A stretch of DNA of 64,000 nt from Thalassomonas viridans (GTDB lineage: Bacteria > Pseudomonadota > Gammaproteobacteria > Enterobacterales > Alteromonadaceae). The translations under genes were made by a program, and so were the position numbers. Positions 1-8,800 of this stretch are shown piece by piece. A model generated the notes under the pieces. It made no database searches, was not told where the DNA came from, and worked only from the letters and a program-made list of their open reading frames with translations. Numbering within the stretch: position 1 is the stretch's first letter; every line of letters begins with the position of its first letter. Location: contig NZ_CP059734.1 in the NCBI RefSeq assembly GCF_000948985.2, positions 372,001-436,000 on the forward strand, read 5' to 3'.

Positions 1-153
1 AACTCATTCTTTTGTCTTGATTTATCTGTTACGGAAACGCAATGGCGGCAAAGGGGGAAATATGACAATTTGATTAAGACTCGTGCCCGGGTATTTAAAG
101 ACAAAATAATTTCAATCATAATTGGTCTATACCAATTTGTGAGAGTCAACATT

Positions 154-1263
154 ATGCAACATTATTTATTACTGACCCCCGGGCCGTTAACCACATCCGA
201 TACTGTTAAGGCCGCCATGCTTAAAGACTGGTGTACCTGGGACGACGATTACAACCTGGATGTGGTGCAAAAGATCCGCCGCCAGCTGGTGAAGCTGGCC
301 TCACCCGGACATACCCCGGGGGAAGCAACGGGCTACAGCAGCGTATTAATGCAGGGCAGCGGCACCGCCAGCGTCGAATCTGTCATCGGCAGCGCCGTCG
401 GCAAGGAGGACAAACTGCTAGTGATCAACAACGGCGCTTACGGCGCGCGTATCGCCGAAATCGCCCGTTATCTTGAGATTGAATACAGGGTAATCGACTT
501 TAGCGAAACCCAGGCGCCGGATATGGCGCTTATTGAAGATGCGCTGGCGACAGATCCGGCGATCACCCATGTGGCCATGGTGCATTGTGAAACCACCACC
601 GGCATGCTTAACCCGGTAGAGGCCATGGCCGAGTTATGCCGAAAATATAACAAGGTGTTTATTCTCGATGCCATGTCGAGTTTTGGCGGCATGACCCTGG
701 ATGTTGCCCGGCTTGATATCGGCTTTCTGATCAGCTCGGCAAACAAGTGCATCCAGGGGGTACCCGGGTTTGGTTTTGTTATCGCCAAAACCGTTTTGCT
801 GGAGCAGTGCCGGGGACAGGCGCGTTCGTTAAGCCTGGATTTGTACGCCCAGTGGCATACCATGGAAACGGCCAACGGCAAATGGCGTTTTACCTCACCG
901 ACCCATGTGGTCAGGGCATTCGACCAGGCATTAACCGAGCTGAAACAGGAGGGGGGCATTAAGGCGCGGGCAAACCGCTACCGCCAGAACCAGCAGCTCC
1001 TGGTGGCCGGTATGCGTGAGCTGGGGTTTGAGGCTTTGTTAAGTCAAGACCTGCATTCGCCGATTATTACCTCCTTTTATTCCCCTGACAGCGAAGAATA
1101 CAGGTTTGCGGAATTTTACCAAAGATTAAAAGCCAAAGGGTTTGTGATTTATCCCGGCAAAGTCTCGGATGCCGACTGTTTTCGTATCGGCAATATCGGC
1201 GAAATATATCCCGCTGATATAAAACGTTTGCTTACCGCCGTCGCCGAGGCGAAATACTGGTAG
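154..1263 (+). CDS. phnW: 2-aminoethylphosphonate--pyruvate transaminase
   Basis: PLP-dependent class V aminotransferase that converts 2-aminoethylphosphonate and pyruvate to phosphonoacetaldehyde and alanine, the first step of AEP use as a phosphorus source; cytosolic. The 369-residue product begins with the family N-terminus ([12 protein letters not shown], then CTWDDDYN). It carries the [12 protein letters not shown] segment with the PLP lysine, [19 protein letters not shown] and the C-terminal [10 protein letters not shown] and FRIGNIGE motifs, and its length is normal for PhnW. I chose the ATG at 154, preceded by GAGAG, because homology starts there. The same frame stays open upstream to base 1, and a TTG at 70 could extend it, but those residues resemble nothing in the family. 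The partner phosphonatase PhnX is not in the window and could lie upstream. Confidence 0.95.
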   Translation: MQHYLLLTPGPLTTSDTVKAAMLKDWCTWDDDYNLDVVQKIRRQLVKLASPGHTPGEATGYSSVLMQGSGTASVESVIGSAVGKEDKLLVINNGAYGARIAEIARYLEIEYRVIDFSETQAPDMALIEDALATDPAITHVAMVHCETTTGMLNPVEAMAELCRKYNKVFILDAMSSFGGMTLDVARLDIGFLISSANKCIQGVPGFGFVIAKTVLLEQCRGQARSLSLDLYAQWHTMETANGKWRFTSPTHVVRAFDQALTELKQEGGIKARANRYRQNQQLLVAGMRELGFEALLSQDLHSPIITSFYSPDSEEYRFAEFYQRLKAKGFVIYPGKVSDADCFRIGNIGEIYPADIKRLLTAVAEAKYW

Positions 1264-1306
1264 GCAGCTTAAGGGGAAGGAAAGGGAGAAAGGCAAGAGG
1301 GGAAAA

Positions 1307-1335
1307 GGCCGGGTAAGTGAAGCCCCGGCCTGTTT
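1307..1335. terminator. Hairpin terminator between convergent genes
   Basis: A perfect 7-bp stem (GGCCGGG at 1307-1313, CCCGGCC at 1324-1330) with a 10-nt loop is followed by TGTTT. It sits between the phnW stop and the 3' end of the convergent PEP-CTERM gene, so it may serve both. Confidence 0.6.
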
Positions 1336-1350
1336 AGCGGCAAATGCTTG

Positions 1351-1977
1351 CTAGCTGGAATATTTCCTGCTCACCAGCGGCAACAAGACCAGTGCCGGAA
1401 GAAACAACCAAATCACCGGCGGCTCAGGTACTACGGCGGCTCCGTTGCCCCTTACCGAAATGCGTTCGATAACAAAACCGGATTGTTGTCCCTGGTCGTG
1501 GTCAAAGGAAAATGCACTGAATAAACCGGAATAATTGAAAAAGCCGACGCCTTTATTGATGGTGGAAATTATGGTGTTGTTTTCAAAGCGGGTGCCGTCG
1601 ATATTGGTATGATGGACATGCACCGGGCTGCTATCGGCGGTAAAGTTGGACAGGGTTTCAACCGGCAGCGGCCCGGTACTGCTCAGCGCGGTAAAGGCAA
1701 TTTCAATAAAGTCGATCATCTCGGAGAACACCAGGGTATAACGTGCCGAGCTGTGATCTTCTCCCAACCAAAGCCCCTGGTATTCCCCCCTGTCGATAAA
1801 GCCGATATCTCCGCCGTCAGTTGTGGTCGCCACGGTAATGCCACCTACGGTCACCGGATTGCCTGAGGCCAAATCAGCACCGGTAAAAGTGACAAAACCG
1901 GCATGGGCGTTTAATGAGACCAGCACCAGGGCAGAAAGCAGAAAGCTTTGACAGAATCTTTTCAGTACGTCTTTCAT
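1351..1977 (-). CDS. PEP-CTERM sorting-domain exported protein
   Basis: Secreted or surface-associated protein of unknown specific role. The N-terminus is a Sec signal peptide (basic start, hydrophobic stretch, cleavage near NAHAG). The C-terminus has the PEP-CTERM tripartite signal: VPEP, then a hydrophobic segment (VIWLFLPALVLLPLV), then a short basic tail (SRKYSS). In the known system such proteins are processed by exosortase and associate with exopolysaccharide or biofilm; the exosortase is not in this window. The middle (about residues 30-175) is probably beta-rich with no recognised catalytic motif. The start is supported by AGGAAG about six bases upstream. It appears monocistronic and convergent with phnW. 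Confidence 0.82.
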   Translation of the reverse strand: MKDVLKRFCQSFLLSALVLVSLNAHAGFVTFTGADLASGNPVTVGGITVATTTDGGDIGFIDRGEYQGLWLGEDHSSARYTLVFSEMIDFIEIAFTALSSTGPLPVETLSNFTADSSPVHVHHTNIDGTRFENNTIISTINKGVGFFNYSGLFSAFSFDHDQGQQSGFVIERISVRGNGAAVVPEPPVIWLFLPALVLLPLVSRKYSS

Positions 1978-2283
1978 TATTTATTCTTCCTTGTTGTTAA
2001 AAATAGGGAAATCCCTGACTTTCAGGAAATTTCGCGGCGCAGCATAGGAAAAGCAAGGGGGAAAGTCGAGATGGCGGCAGGACTAAATATTTTTTTCTAA
2101 TTGGGAAAACGAATGGGTCAATAAAGCGGACATTAGTGCTTGTCGGCCGGTTAAGCCGCTGCTAGAGTTTCGGACAAAAGTCCCGGCGAGGGGTTGTGTA
2201 TGACCTTTTTGTGAGCCTTGCTGCCTTACCGACATGTTTCATCAGTTGGGCAAGTACAAGCTTTTTACCTGTTATCGAGATAA
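1978..2283. other. Intergenic region without a recognised gene
   Basis: 306 bp between two minus-strand genes. It should hold the promoter of the PEP-CTERM gene and the 3' end of the LysR transcript. I see no convincing ORF and no strong hairpin. Confidence 0.5.
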
Positions 2284-3201
2284 CTATACATAACCCCTAT
2301 CCTTAAGTTCGCTTAATATGTGCCGGCATTTGTCCGTGATTAGGGCTTTTAATAAACGCACCTTAGGATTGATGGATTGTTTGCTCGGACAAATCAGCCA
2401 TAACTCTGTCGGCGTCGGCCGGTATTTCGGCATCAGCGGGATCAGGCGTTGTGCCAGCAAATCTTCGGAAATGTCGATGGCCGATTTTAGCGCCACTCCT
2501 TTACCGGCAATGCACCAGCGCCTGACCAGGTCGCCGTCATTGGCTATTCTGTTGCCTGTCATTTTCGCGCTATAGAGGTGCTTGTCGCGACTAAACTTCC
2601 AGGTATCGTGGACGATACTGTGCAACTGATAAAACAGCCCGTTGTGGACCGACAGCTCCCTGGGGTGTTCCGGAAGCTGGTGGGCACTTACATACGATGG
2701 CGATGCACACAACAACCGGGGCACGTCGCATATTTTAAAGCCGTACAGGTTCGAGTCGGTGGGGGAGCCGTATCTGAGGGCGATATCGACGCCGTCGCGG
2801 TAAAAGTCCAGGGCATGGTCATTTAAAATCAGCTTAAGCATAAGTTGCGGGTGTTGCCCGGCCAGTTCATCAAGCCAGGGCATGATGAAGTTACGTCCCA
2901 GATCTGAGGGGGCGGTCAGGTGCAGTTCCCCGCTGATTTCATCCTGATCGGAAACTAAAGTTTGCTTTGCGTTGTTGAGGATCTCCAGCGCCTGGATACA
3001 TTGGGGCAGGTATCTTTCTCCCATTGCCGACAGCCGCAATTGCCGGGTGGAACGCACGAATAATTCAAACCCCAGTTGTTTTTCAACCCTTTTGATGGCC
3101 GCACTCGCCCTGGCGACCTGCATGTCCAAATTGGTGGCTGCGGCGGTAATGCTGCCTAATTCAGCGGTTTTAATGATGATTTCCAAATCTGAGAGCAACA
3201 T
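2284..3201 (-). CDS. LysR-family transcriptional regulator
   Basis: DNA-binding regulator of about 305 residues. The N-terminal winged helix-turn-helix (DLEIIIKTAELGSITAAATN, then AIKRVEKQLGFELFVRSTR) is followed by a LysR substrate-binding domain (SGELHLTAPSDLGRNFIMPW, then DIALRYG). The overall pattern is that of the CrgA/YafC-like LTTR group. The reading frame extends upstream to 3324, but the extra 41 residues lack similarity and overlap a palindromic operator candidate, so I place the start at the ATG at 3201 (MLLSDLE). The gene is divergent from the monooxygenase-fold gene at 3427, the typical layout of an LTTR with its target; the nitroreductase farther on may also be controlled. The effector is unknown. 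Confidence 0.88.
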   Translation of the reverse strand: MLLSDLEIIIKTAELGSITAAATNLDMQVARASAAIKRVEKQLGFELFVRSTRQLRLSAMGERYLPQCIQALEILNNAKQTLVSDQDEISGELHLTAPSDLGRNFIMPWLDELAGQHPQLMLKLILNDHALDFYRDGVDIALRYGSPTDSNLYGFKICDVPRLLCASPSYVSAHQLPEHPRELSVHNGLFYQLHSIVHDTWKFSRDKHLYSAKMTGNRIANDGDLVRRWCIAGKGVALKSAIDISEDLLAQRLIPLMPKYRPTPTELWLICPSKQSINPKVRLLKALITDKCRHILSELKDRGYV

Positions 3202-3307
3202 AATTGTCAAATATTCTTTGAAAGTGTGATTTTGATTATCATCTTTTTTCGTGAAAGAAAAAAGGGCGGGGGACAATCCCCTGAATAACCAGGCTAAGAT
3301 CGTTTGC

Positions 3308-3322
3308 GATAATGTCATTATC
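3308..3322. promoter_or_regulatory. Candidate LysR operator palindrome
   Basis: Perfect inverted repeat GATAATG-T-CATTATC in the divergent promoter region between the LysR gene and the ABM-fold gene. Its core matches the T-N11-A form of LTTR boxes. Binding by this regulator is inferred from position only. Confidence 0.45.
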
Positions 3323-3426
3323 AAATAATTTTTGAGAGTTATTCAAACATTAGCCTGTTCATAACCGGATTAACTGCCACTATGATATGTCCCGTAAACA
3401 AAAACAACCGGTTTGAGGAAACCTTT

Positions 3427-3717
3427 ATGACGACATTAACCATAGTGGCCAATATCATTGCGAAAACAGATAAAATCGAGCTGGTGAAGGCGGAATTGTT
3501 AAAACTTATCGATATTACCCGGGCTGAAGCGGGCTGCATCAACTACGACCTGCACCAGGACAACGAAAACCCGGCGCACTTTATGTTTTATGAGAATTGG
3601 CAGACGCGCGAGCTGTGGCAACAACATATGAACAATACGCACCTGGCCGATTATATGGCGGCAACCGAAGGCGCCGTTGCAAGCTTTACCTTAAATGAAA
3701 TGACCAAAATTGGCTGA
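3427..3717 (+). CDS. Antibiotic biosynthesis monooxygenase-fold (YgiN-like) protein
   Basis: Small 96-residue ABM-superfamily protein with a dimeric alpha+beta barrel fold. Characterised relatives include quinol monooxygenase YgiN and haem-degrading or polyketide-oxidising enzymes. The pattern LTIVANIIAKTDKIELVKAELLKLI, AGCINYDLHQDNENPAHFMFYENW and HLADY matches the family core. The ATG at 3427 is preceded by GAGGAA at good spacing; an upstream in-frame start at 3382 is not supported. Divergent from the LysR gene and about 200 bp upstream of the nitroreductase, so a redox or quinone-stress response is plausible (inference). Confidence 0.85.
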   Translation: MTTLTIVANIIAKTDKIELVKAELLKLIDITRAEAGCINYDLHQDNENPAHFMFYENWQTRELWQQHMNNTHLADYMAATEGAVASFTLNEMTKIG

Positions 3718-3915
3718 GCACTTTTTAAATAAAGGCTCGGCGCTTTGCAAAGAACTTGAGGGCAGTGCTTGATTATCCCCTTTGCCGTAACCATTAACTG
3801 TCTTATAAAAGTGCTTTGCCAAGCCTTGCCGGCCGATGCCGGCAGCAGTAAAGCCAATGTTTTAGCTGTTTGTATGGCTTATTACGCCATAACAAGTAAA
3901 TGAATGGAGTATGAA

Positions 3916-4572
3916 ATGACACACCCGATAATTGCCGATTTGCAAAAACGTTATACGGCGAAGAAGTATGATCCGTCAAAACGCGTATCTCAGGAAGATT
4001 TAGAGGTTATTTATGAAGCCCTCAGGCTTTCGGCATCCTCCATTAATTCCCAGCCGTGGAAGTTTATCGTCATTGAAAGCGAGCAAGCCAAGCAGCGCAT
4101 GCATGACACCTTTGCCAATAAGTTTCAGTTTAACCAGCCCCATATCAAAGCCGGTTCGCATGTGATCCTGTTTGCCCATAACCCGCAATACACCCGGGAA
4201 GATTACGCTAAAGTAGTGGACAAAGGCATAGCCGATGAACGCATCAAAGCCGAAGAACGCGAGCAGGCATTCGGCGGTTTTGCCTTTGCCGAGTTAAATA
4301 CCGACGAAGCCGGCAACAATGCCGCCTGGACTAAGTCGCAGACCTATCTGGCATTGGGCAATACCCTGCATGTGCTGGCGCGCCTGGGGATAGACTCAAC
4401 CACTATGGAAGGGGTCGACAGTGAACTGATCGGGGAGATTTTTGCCAAAGAGCTTGACGGCTACAAATGTGAAGTCGCCCTGGTGATCGGCTACCATCAC
4501 AAGGAAGAAGACTATAATGCTGTCCTGCCTAAATCACGCCTGGCCGCGAAAGAGGTGCTGCAGGTTTTATAA
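3916..4572 (+). CDS. Oxygen-insensitive NAD(P)H nitroreductase, NfsB type
   Basis: FMN-dependent nitroreductase-family enzyme that would reduce nitroaromatics, quinones or related electrophiles with NAD(P)H; cytosolic homodimer by family. At 218 residues it has the length of E. coli NfsB. Visible motifs are the FMN-binding RYTAKKYDPSKR near the N-terminus, SASSINSQPWKFIV, the mid-region WTKSQTYLALGN and the C-terminal IGYHHKEEDYNAVLPKSRL. I chose the ATG at 3916, with GGAG seven bases upstream, over an ATG at 3904. It follows the ABM-fold gene on the same strand and ends just before a strong terminator. The physiological substrate cannot be told from sequence. Confidence 0.9.
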   Translation: MTHPIIADLQKRYTAKKYDPSKRVSQEDLEVIYEALRLSASSINSQPWKFIVIESEQAKQRMHDTFANKFQFNQPHIKAGSHVILFAHNPQYTREDYAKVVDKGIADERIKAEEREQAFGGFAFAELNTDEAGNNAAWTKSQTYLALGNTLHVLARLGIDSTTMEGVDSELIGEIFAKELDGYKCEVALVIGYHHKEEDYNAVLPKSRLAAKEVLQVL

Positions 4573-4622
4573 TCTTATGCGCCGATAGCATACTTTTTCT
4601 TTAACATTAAGTATCAAAATCT

Positions 4623-4656
4623 GGCCTGATGGTTATCAGGCCATTTTCTTTTTTAA
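4623..4656 (+). terminator. Rho-independent terminator after nitroreductase gene
   Basis: Perfect 8-bp stem GGCCTGAT/ATCAGGCC with a GGTT loop (4623-4642), followed at once by a T-rich run. Confidence 0.85.
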
Positions 4657-4700
4657 TGCTTAAACCCGGCGGTTTAGGCAAGAGGCTGAACGCCTCATTA

Positions 4701-4725
4701 AACCGGGTAATAAAGATACCCGGTT
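4701..4725 (-). terminator. Hairpin downstream of the RiPP precursor gene
   Basis: Perfect 9-bp stem AACCGGGTA/TACCCGGTT with a 7-nt loop, just past the 3' end of the minus-strand precursor gene. Read on the minus strand it is followed by a short T run. A competing stem (GAGGC/GCCTC inside CGGTTTA/TAAACCG) lies beside it, so alternative folding is possible. Confidence 0.5.
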
Positions 4726-4783
4726 AACTAAAATACACTTTATTTTTTATACAAATTTATCAATAGCAAATGCTATTTATAAA

Positions 4784-4972
4784 TTAAACATCACCGGTAT
4801 CAAGAACAGGGTTACACGCCCCTATGGTCATGCCGCAGCCATTGGATTCGTCCCCCATACAATGAACTGTGCGCGGCGTTCCGCCTGCGACATCAAGCGT
4901 CAGTTTTTCAGGTAATACTTTGGCATCTTTAGATAAGTTTTTTAATTTCTTTTTATTGATCTGTAATTTCAT
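4784..4972 (-). CDS. Putative RiPP (class I-like lanthipeptide) precursor peptide
   Basis: A 62-residue peptide with a leader and core layout. The N-terminal half is lysine/leucine rich (KLQINKKKLKNLSKD), resembles leaders annotated as class I lanthipeptide precursors, and ends in a double-glycine site (DVAGG, residues 27-31). The predicted core (residues 32-62) has three Cys (38, 46, 53) and Thr/Ser at 32, 35, 43, 49 and 59, suitable for lanthionine formation. AAGGA precedes the ATG at good spacing. It lies about 0.9 kb downstream of the LanM gene on the same strand. No LanB/LanC pair or transporter is visible, so the modifying enzyme is unknown. The call rests on layout, not on a known product. 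Confidence 0.65.
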   Translation of the reverse strand: MKLQINKKKLKNLSKDAKVLPEKLTLDVAGGTPRTVHCMGDESNGCGMTIGACNPVLDTGDV

Positions 4973-5322
4973 TTGTATAATTCCTTTTTGTTATTTTTGT
5001 GTAAACTTACTGTTTTAACCAAGTAAGTAATTATAAGTTAGGCGATTATTAGTTTTTGTCAACATCACTTGGGGACAATAAAGCCGTCAATAACATAGCC
5101 TTGCCTTTATACTAGTCCTGCTGCCTGAATAAATGCCGGTTCTGCATATTCAGGCGCATTTGTTTTCTATTATGTCCCGGATGGAGCCGGCATTTCATTT
5201 TTGCTGAAACTCTAAGTCCTTGTTGTGCCGGTAATATATTGGTAATAAAGACAAGGTAAAGTGAGTGCGTGTTTGCCTGAACAAGCACAACATGTTTTCA
5301 AATTAAGGTTGTTAAAGGTTGC
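4973..5322. other. Intergenic region without a recognised gene
   Basis: 350 bp between the minus-strand precursor gene and the divergent small gene at 5323, AT-rich near the precursor start. It should hold both promoters. No clear ORF was seen. Confidence 0.45.
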
Positions 5323-5496
5323 ATGAATAAAACTTCACTATCTTCTTTAGAGAATTTTCAAGGGCAGGGTAAAGCTGTAAAAGAAGGCTTAGCTTATGGA
5401 GCGGTAAACCGGCTTAAAAGCAAAACCTGGCCTAATGCCCGAAGAGAAGCGCGCGCCGAGGCTCTCTTCAGTTTATTCGGGCAACAAAGACCCTAA
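5323..5496 (+). CDS. Small protein of unknown function (paralogue of 12960-13145)
   Basis: A 57-residue ORF starting MNKTSLSSLEN and ending with ARREARAEALFSLFGQQRP. I do not recognise the family. It is supported as a real gene because a second small gene in this window (12960-13145) has the same beginning (MNKxxLSSLEN followed by an aromatic residue) and the same end (A-[RK]-REARA-x-x-L-[FY]-x-LF-x-QR) with a divergent middle. AAGG precedes the ATG by about five bases. The predicted C-terminal segment is a basic amphipathic helix. It sits between the two minus-strand lanthipeptide genes but on the plus strand. Function is unknown; a small regulator or a peptide-like factor are both possible. 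Confidence 0.55.
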   Translation: MNKTSLSSLENFQGQGKAVKEGLAYGAVNRLKSKTWPNARREARAEALFSLFGQQRP

Positions 5497-5871
5497 TATT
5501 ACCGGCAAAGAGCCGCTGCTGTGGCGGTGAATCCCGAAACACAAGTTGAGTGCGCGTCTTTCATCCGGTTATGTCATTGATGCTAAAACGTGGGCTTACA
5601 TAAATTTGTTAGTACCTGGCCATGAAAGCTTTTTTCTTTGCCATTATCCTGTTACCAGGCTGTTTTTCCTTTATTACGGCTTCGGTAAGCTTAACCATGA
5701 AATTGAAAGTTACCGTCAGGCAATCAGCTTGATGCGGAGGATAAGGACGCTAATGTCCTGTAAAGCGGATGAACCAGGACAAACCGGCGGCTTGTCCTGG
5801 TATTATCGACCGGATTTCAGGTGTAACGCTTGGTTTCACTCTTCTTTAGAGCGGTTGCTGTTTTATTTTAC
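5497..5871. other. Intergenic region with two hairpins after lanM
   Basis: 375 bp at the 3' end of the LanM gene. It contains a perfect 9-bp stem (5774-5782 with 5792-5800, CCAGGACAA/TTGTCCTGG) and a smaller AGGAC/GTCCT hairpin just beside it. Neither has a clear T run, but they may end the lanM transcript. A plus-strand frame from 5546 that runs into lanM looks spurious. Confidence 0.4.
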
Positions 5872-8800
5872 CTATTGGCTGCTGCTGCACTCTGCTAAAA
5901 TGGCATCAACTGCCGGGAATTCCAAAGATAAAACCGACGGTATACGCTCGGGGCAGGCCGCCCGTAACAACTGGTAACCCATGCCCGCCAGGCCGACCAT
6001 AAAACCCGGTGTTTCCAGGTTGTACATGTAACCGGACACCCAACCACCGGACTGCTTTCCTGAGAGAATTTGCTTCGCCAGCTTTCTGGCCTGTTCGGTG
6101 AGTTCGGGCCGATCCAGTATCTTACCCCCCTGCAGCAGCAGGTCCAGGTTACCCAGGGAGCCATGGCATAAGGAGTGGTTGTCTTCAAAACCGTTTGCCA
6201 GGGTGGTTTTCAGGGCGGCCTGTATTTCCTCCTGCAACTGTCCGTCCTTAAAATAAGGGAATGTGGCCAGCCTGGCCAAACCTATACCCGGAGCCCCGTG
6301 ACACCAGCCCGTCATATAATAATGGCCTTCCTCGTGAACCGAAGTTTCCGGTCGTTTGCCCTGACGCAAATCCGGCCAGTTGCCGGTTTGCTCGCAATAG
6401 AGGCTACGTTCGTACAGCAAGGCCTGGCTGGCGGTATCGGCAAAAGATCTGTCCTTTGAGACCCGGCTTAAGGCAAACATGGCCCATGCGATACCGGCAA
6501 CCCCGTGAGACATGCCGGCCAGGGGCTCAGTACCGGCGGCTTCCAGCACCCAGGCCAGGCCGGTGCCGGTATTGTGCGCCCTTTGCTGCAAGTGCCGGCC
6601 ACAGGCTTCCGCCAATGCCAGAATCTCCGGCTTGGCCCTGAACCGGTACAGACCCAACAGGGCGATAATGGCGCCGGCGGCGCCGCCAACGATATCCTGG
6701 TTTGTATCTTGCGCCAGTCCTTCCCTGATATGAGTCACCAGGGTTTCAGCTTCGTCGAACAGGGCTTCATCCTGCCAGAGGCAGCCCAAATGGCACAGCA
6801 GATAAATCAGTCCGCCCCAGCCGTTAAACATGCCGATATCCTGGATCTCGTTTGCATGGTGGCGCCATATATAACGGGCTGAGTGCAGGGCTTCCCGGGC
6901 TAATTCATTGTGGGCGTCATTGTCATCCAATTGCCCCAGATAAGCCAGGAACAAGGTTACACCGGCAATACCGTCGTACAGGGTTGGCATCATGGGCTCT
7001 AAATCCCAGTGGGAATTGCCGACGGCTTTCCAGGTAAACCAGTTGGCTCCGCCGCCGCTGCGAAAGGCCAATTCGCCGATGCGCGCGGCCAGCTCACGTG
7101 CGCCGTCGAGTAATTCCCTGGCTGTGGCCGCTTGCGCCTTTTCTGCCAGGGTGATGTGAGAGTGAGACGCGGATCGGTTCGATAAATCTGCCGACAGCAG
7201 CGAAGAGCGGATAACCCAGCATTGCCGGGTCAGCTCGGTACTATCCAGGGATTCGATTTTCTTGCGTACCCGGGCCATACCGGATACCGGGAAAAAGTCT
7301 TTCAGGATCTCGCCACTGTCCGTCACTACATCTTTGGAGCCGGGGCGTGTGGTAAACAGCGGAATATCCATTTGGCGCAATGACGCGTGTTCCGACCTGA
7401 TCAGGGGGGTGAGGTATTCAATTTGTTTTGAGGCGATCCAAAGCTGGTCAAAAAAGATGTCCCGCTCCAGGGCATTGCCCATAAAGTCGGGGTGGAGGCT
7501 TTCCATCAAAAAGCTGGCATAAACCCGGGTTTCGCGGAAAATAACTCTCACTTCTGTGGCGTCAAACGCATTTAGCGGGCCTGTGGGCGCCAGCAAGTCA
7601 TCACGGCAGGAAATAAGCAGGGAAAACAGCTCTGAAAATCCGGCAATGATATCGGCGCTATAGTCCTGGGCTTTAACCGCCTCCCCTTTGAGGGTCGGCA
7701 TGTTATCCGCACCGGAAAAGCTAATGACCTTGCGGATAAACTGCATCTGGTCGGTGCCGGCATGCTCGATATCCAGTACCGGGGTCGGGGTTTGCTGATC
7801 CTGCACATCGGAAAAGCCGCTTAAATCGACGCCTGCGTTTTCTCCGCGTTGCGTCCATATGCGCCGCGGTAGCAGGCCGGTAGCAAGCACTGTACGTTTT
7901 AATGCCACGGCGGGGATTTCACCGCCTTCGGCTGTACTTTCCTGCCCCAGCCAGGGATGAAACAGGGTTTCCAAATCCACCAGCACCGGCTGTTCGCCGC
8001 AGGCTATCAGGTTTTCGTAATGGAAATCATTGGCTTCCAATGTATACAGCAGCGCCAGCAAGCCCCCTTGTCGCCGGTAAAACCGGTTGAGTGCGGCTTT
8101 GTCCTGACAGCTCTGCTGTTGTGCAAATTCCACCCAGCCATGGGTTTTGCTTTCATGGATAAGCAGCGGCTTAAAGGGGGCGGAGAAGCCTTGTTGATTA
8201 CACCAGGTCAGCAGTTGCCCGAAAGCGGCTTCAACGGCTACCGACCTGGGCTTATATACCAGTTTCACTCCGCTGGAGAATTCGAGCATGGCCACGCTGC
8301 GGCCGCCCCGGTGGCTGTCCCCCAGGGTGGTTTTGACTTTGCAAACCTGCCCCAGGTCCCTGCCGTGATTAAAGGTTTGCTCTAATGCCGGCCAGTCGGC
8401 AAATAACCGCTCAAACAATTCCAGGCTGGTTTCCTGCCAGCGCTGGACCGTTTCCACCACCAGGCGGGCCATTACCGGATAATCCCGCAGCAGTGCGCTG
8501 CGAACATTGTTATCTGCCAACCGGGCAATAAAGTCCTTAAAGCGCTGTTTCGGGCTGTCGCCTTGCAGCGTTTGCTCTACCCGGGCAATTTGCAATTCCA
8601 TTACCAGGGTTCGCCCGCAAATCATTGCCAGCCTGGAAAACAGCTCTTCAAATAACTGGTCACAGCATGAGGTTAAATCGAGCACCTGCTTATCTTGCTG
8701 CAACATTAAGCGCTCCAGTTTTGCACGTAACTGGGCCAGTCCCTGTTGCATTAATGGCTTGATAAGCACCAGCAAGTCGCCGCTGATAACCCCCGACGGG

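Noticed and set aside
1-153. In-frame extension of phnW upstream of 154, with a TTG at 70
   Set aside because: The frame is open but the residues have no resemblance to PhnW, whose family start matches the ATG at 154 with a ribosome site.
5546-5977. Plus-strand frame of 143 codons overlapping the end of lanM
   Set aside because: It runs into lanM on the other strand, has no recognisable motif and covers a region with hairpins.
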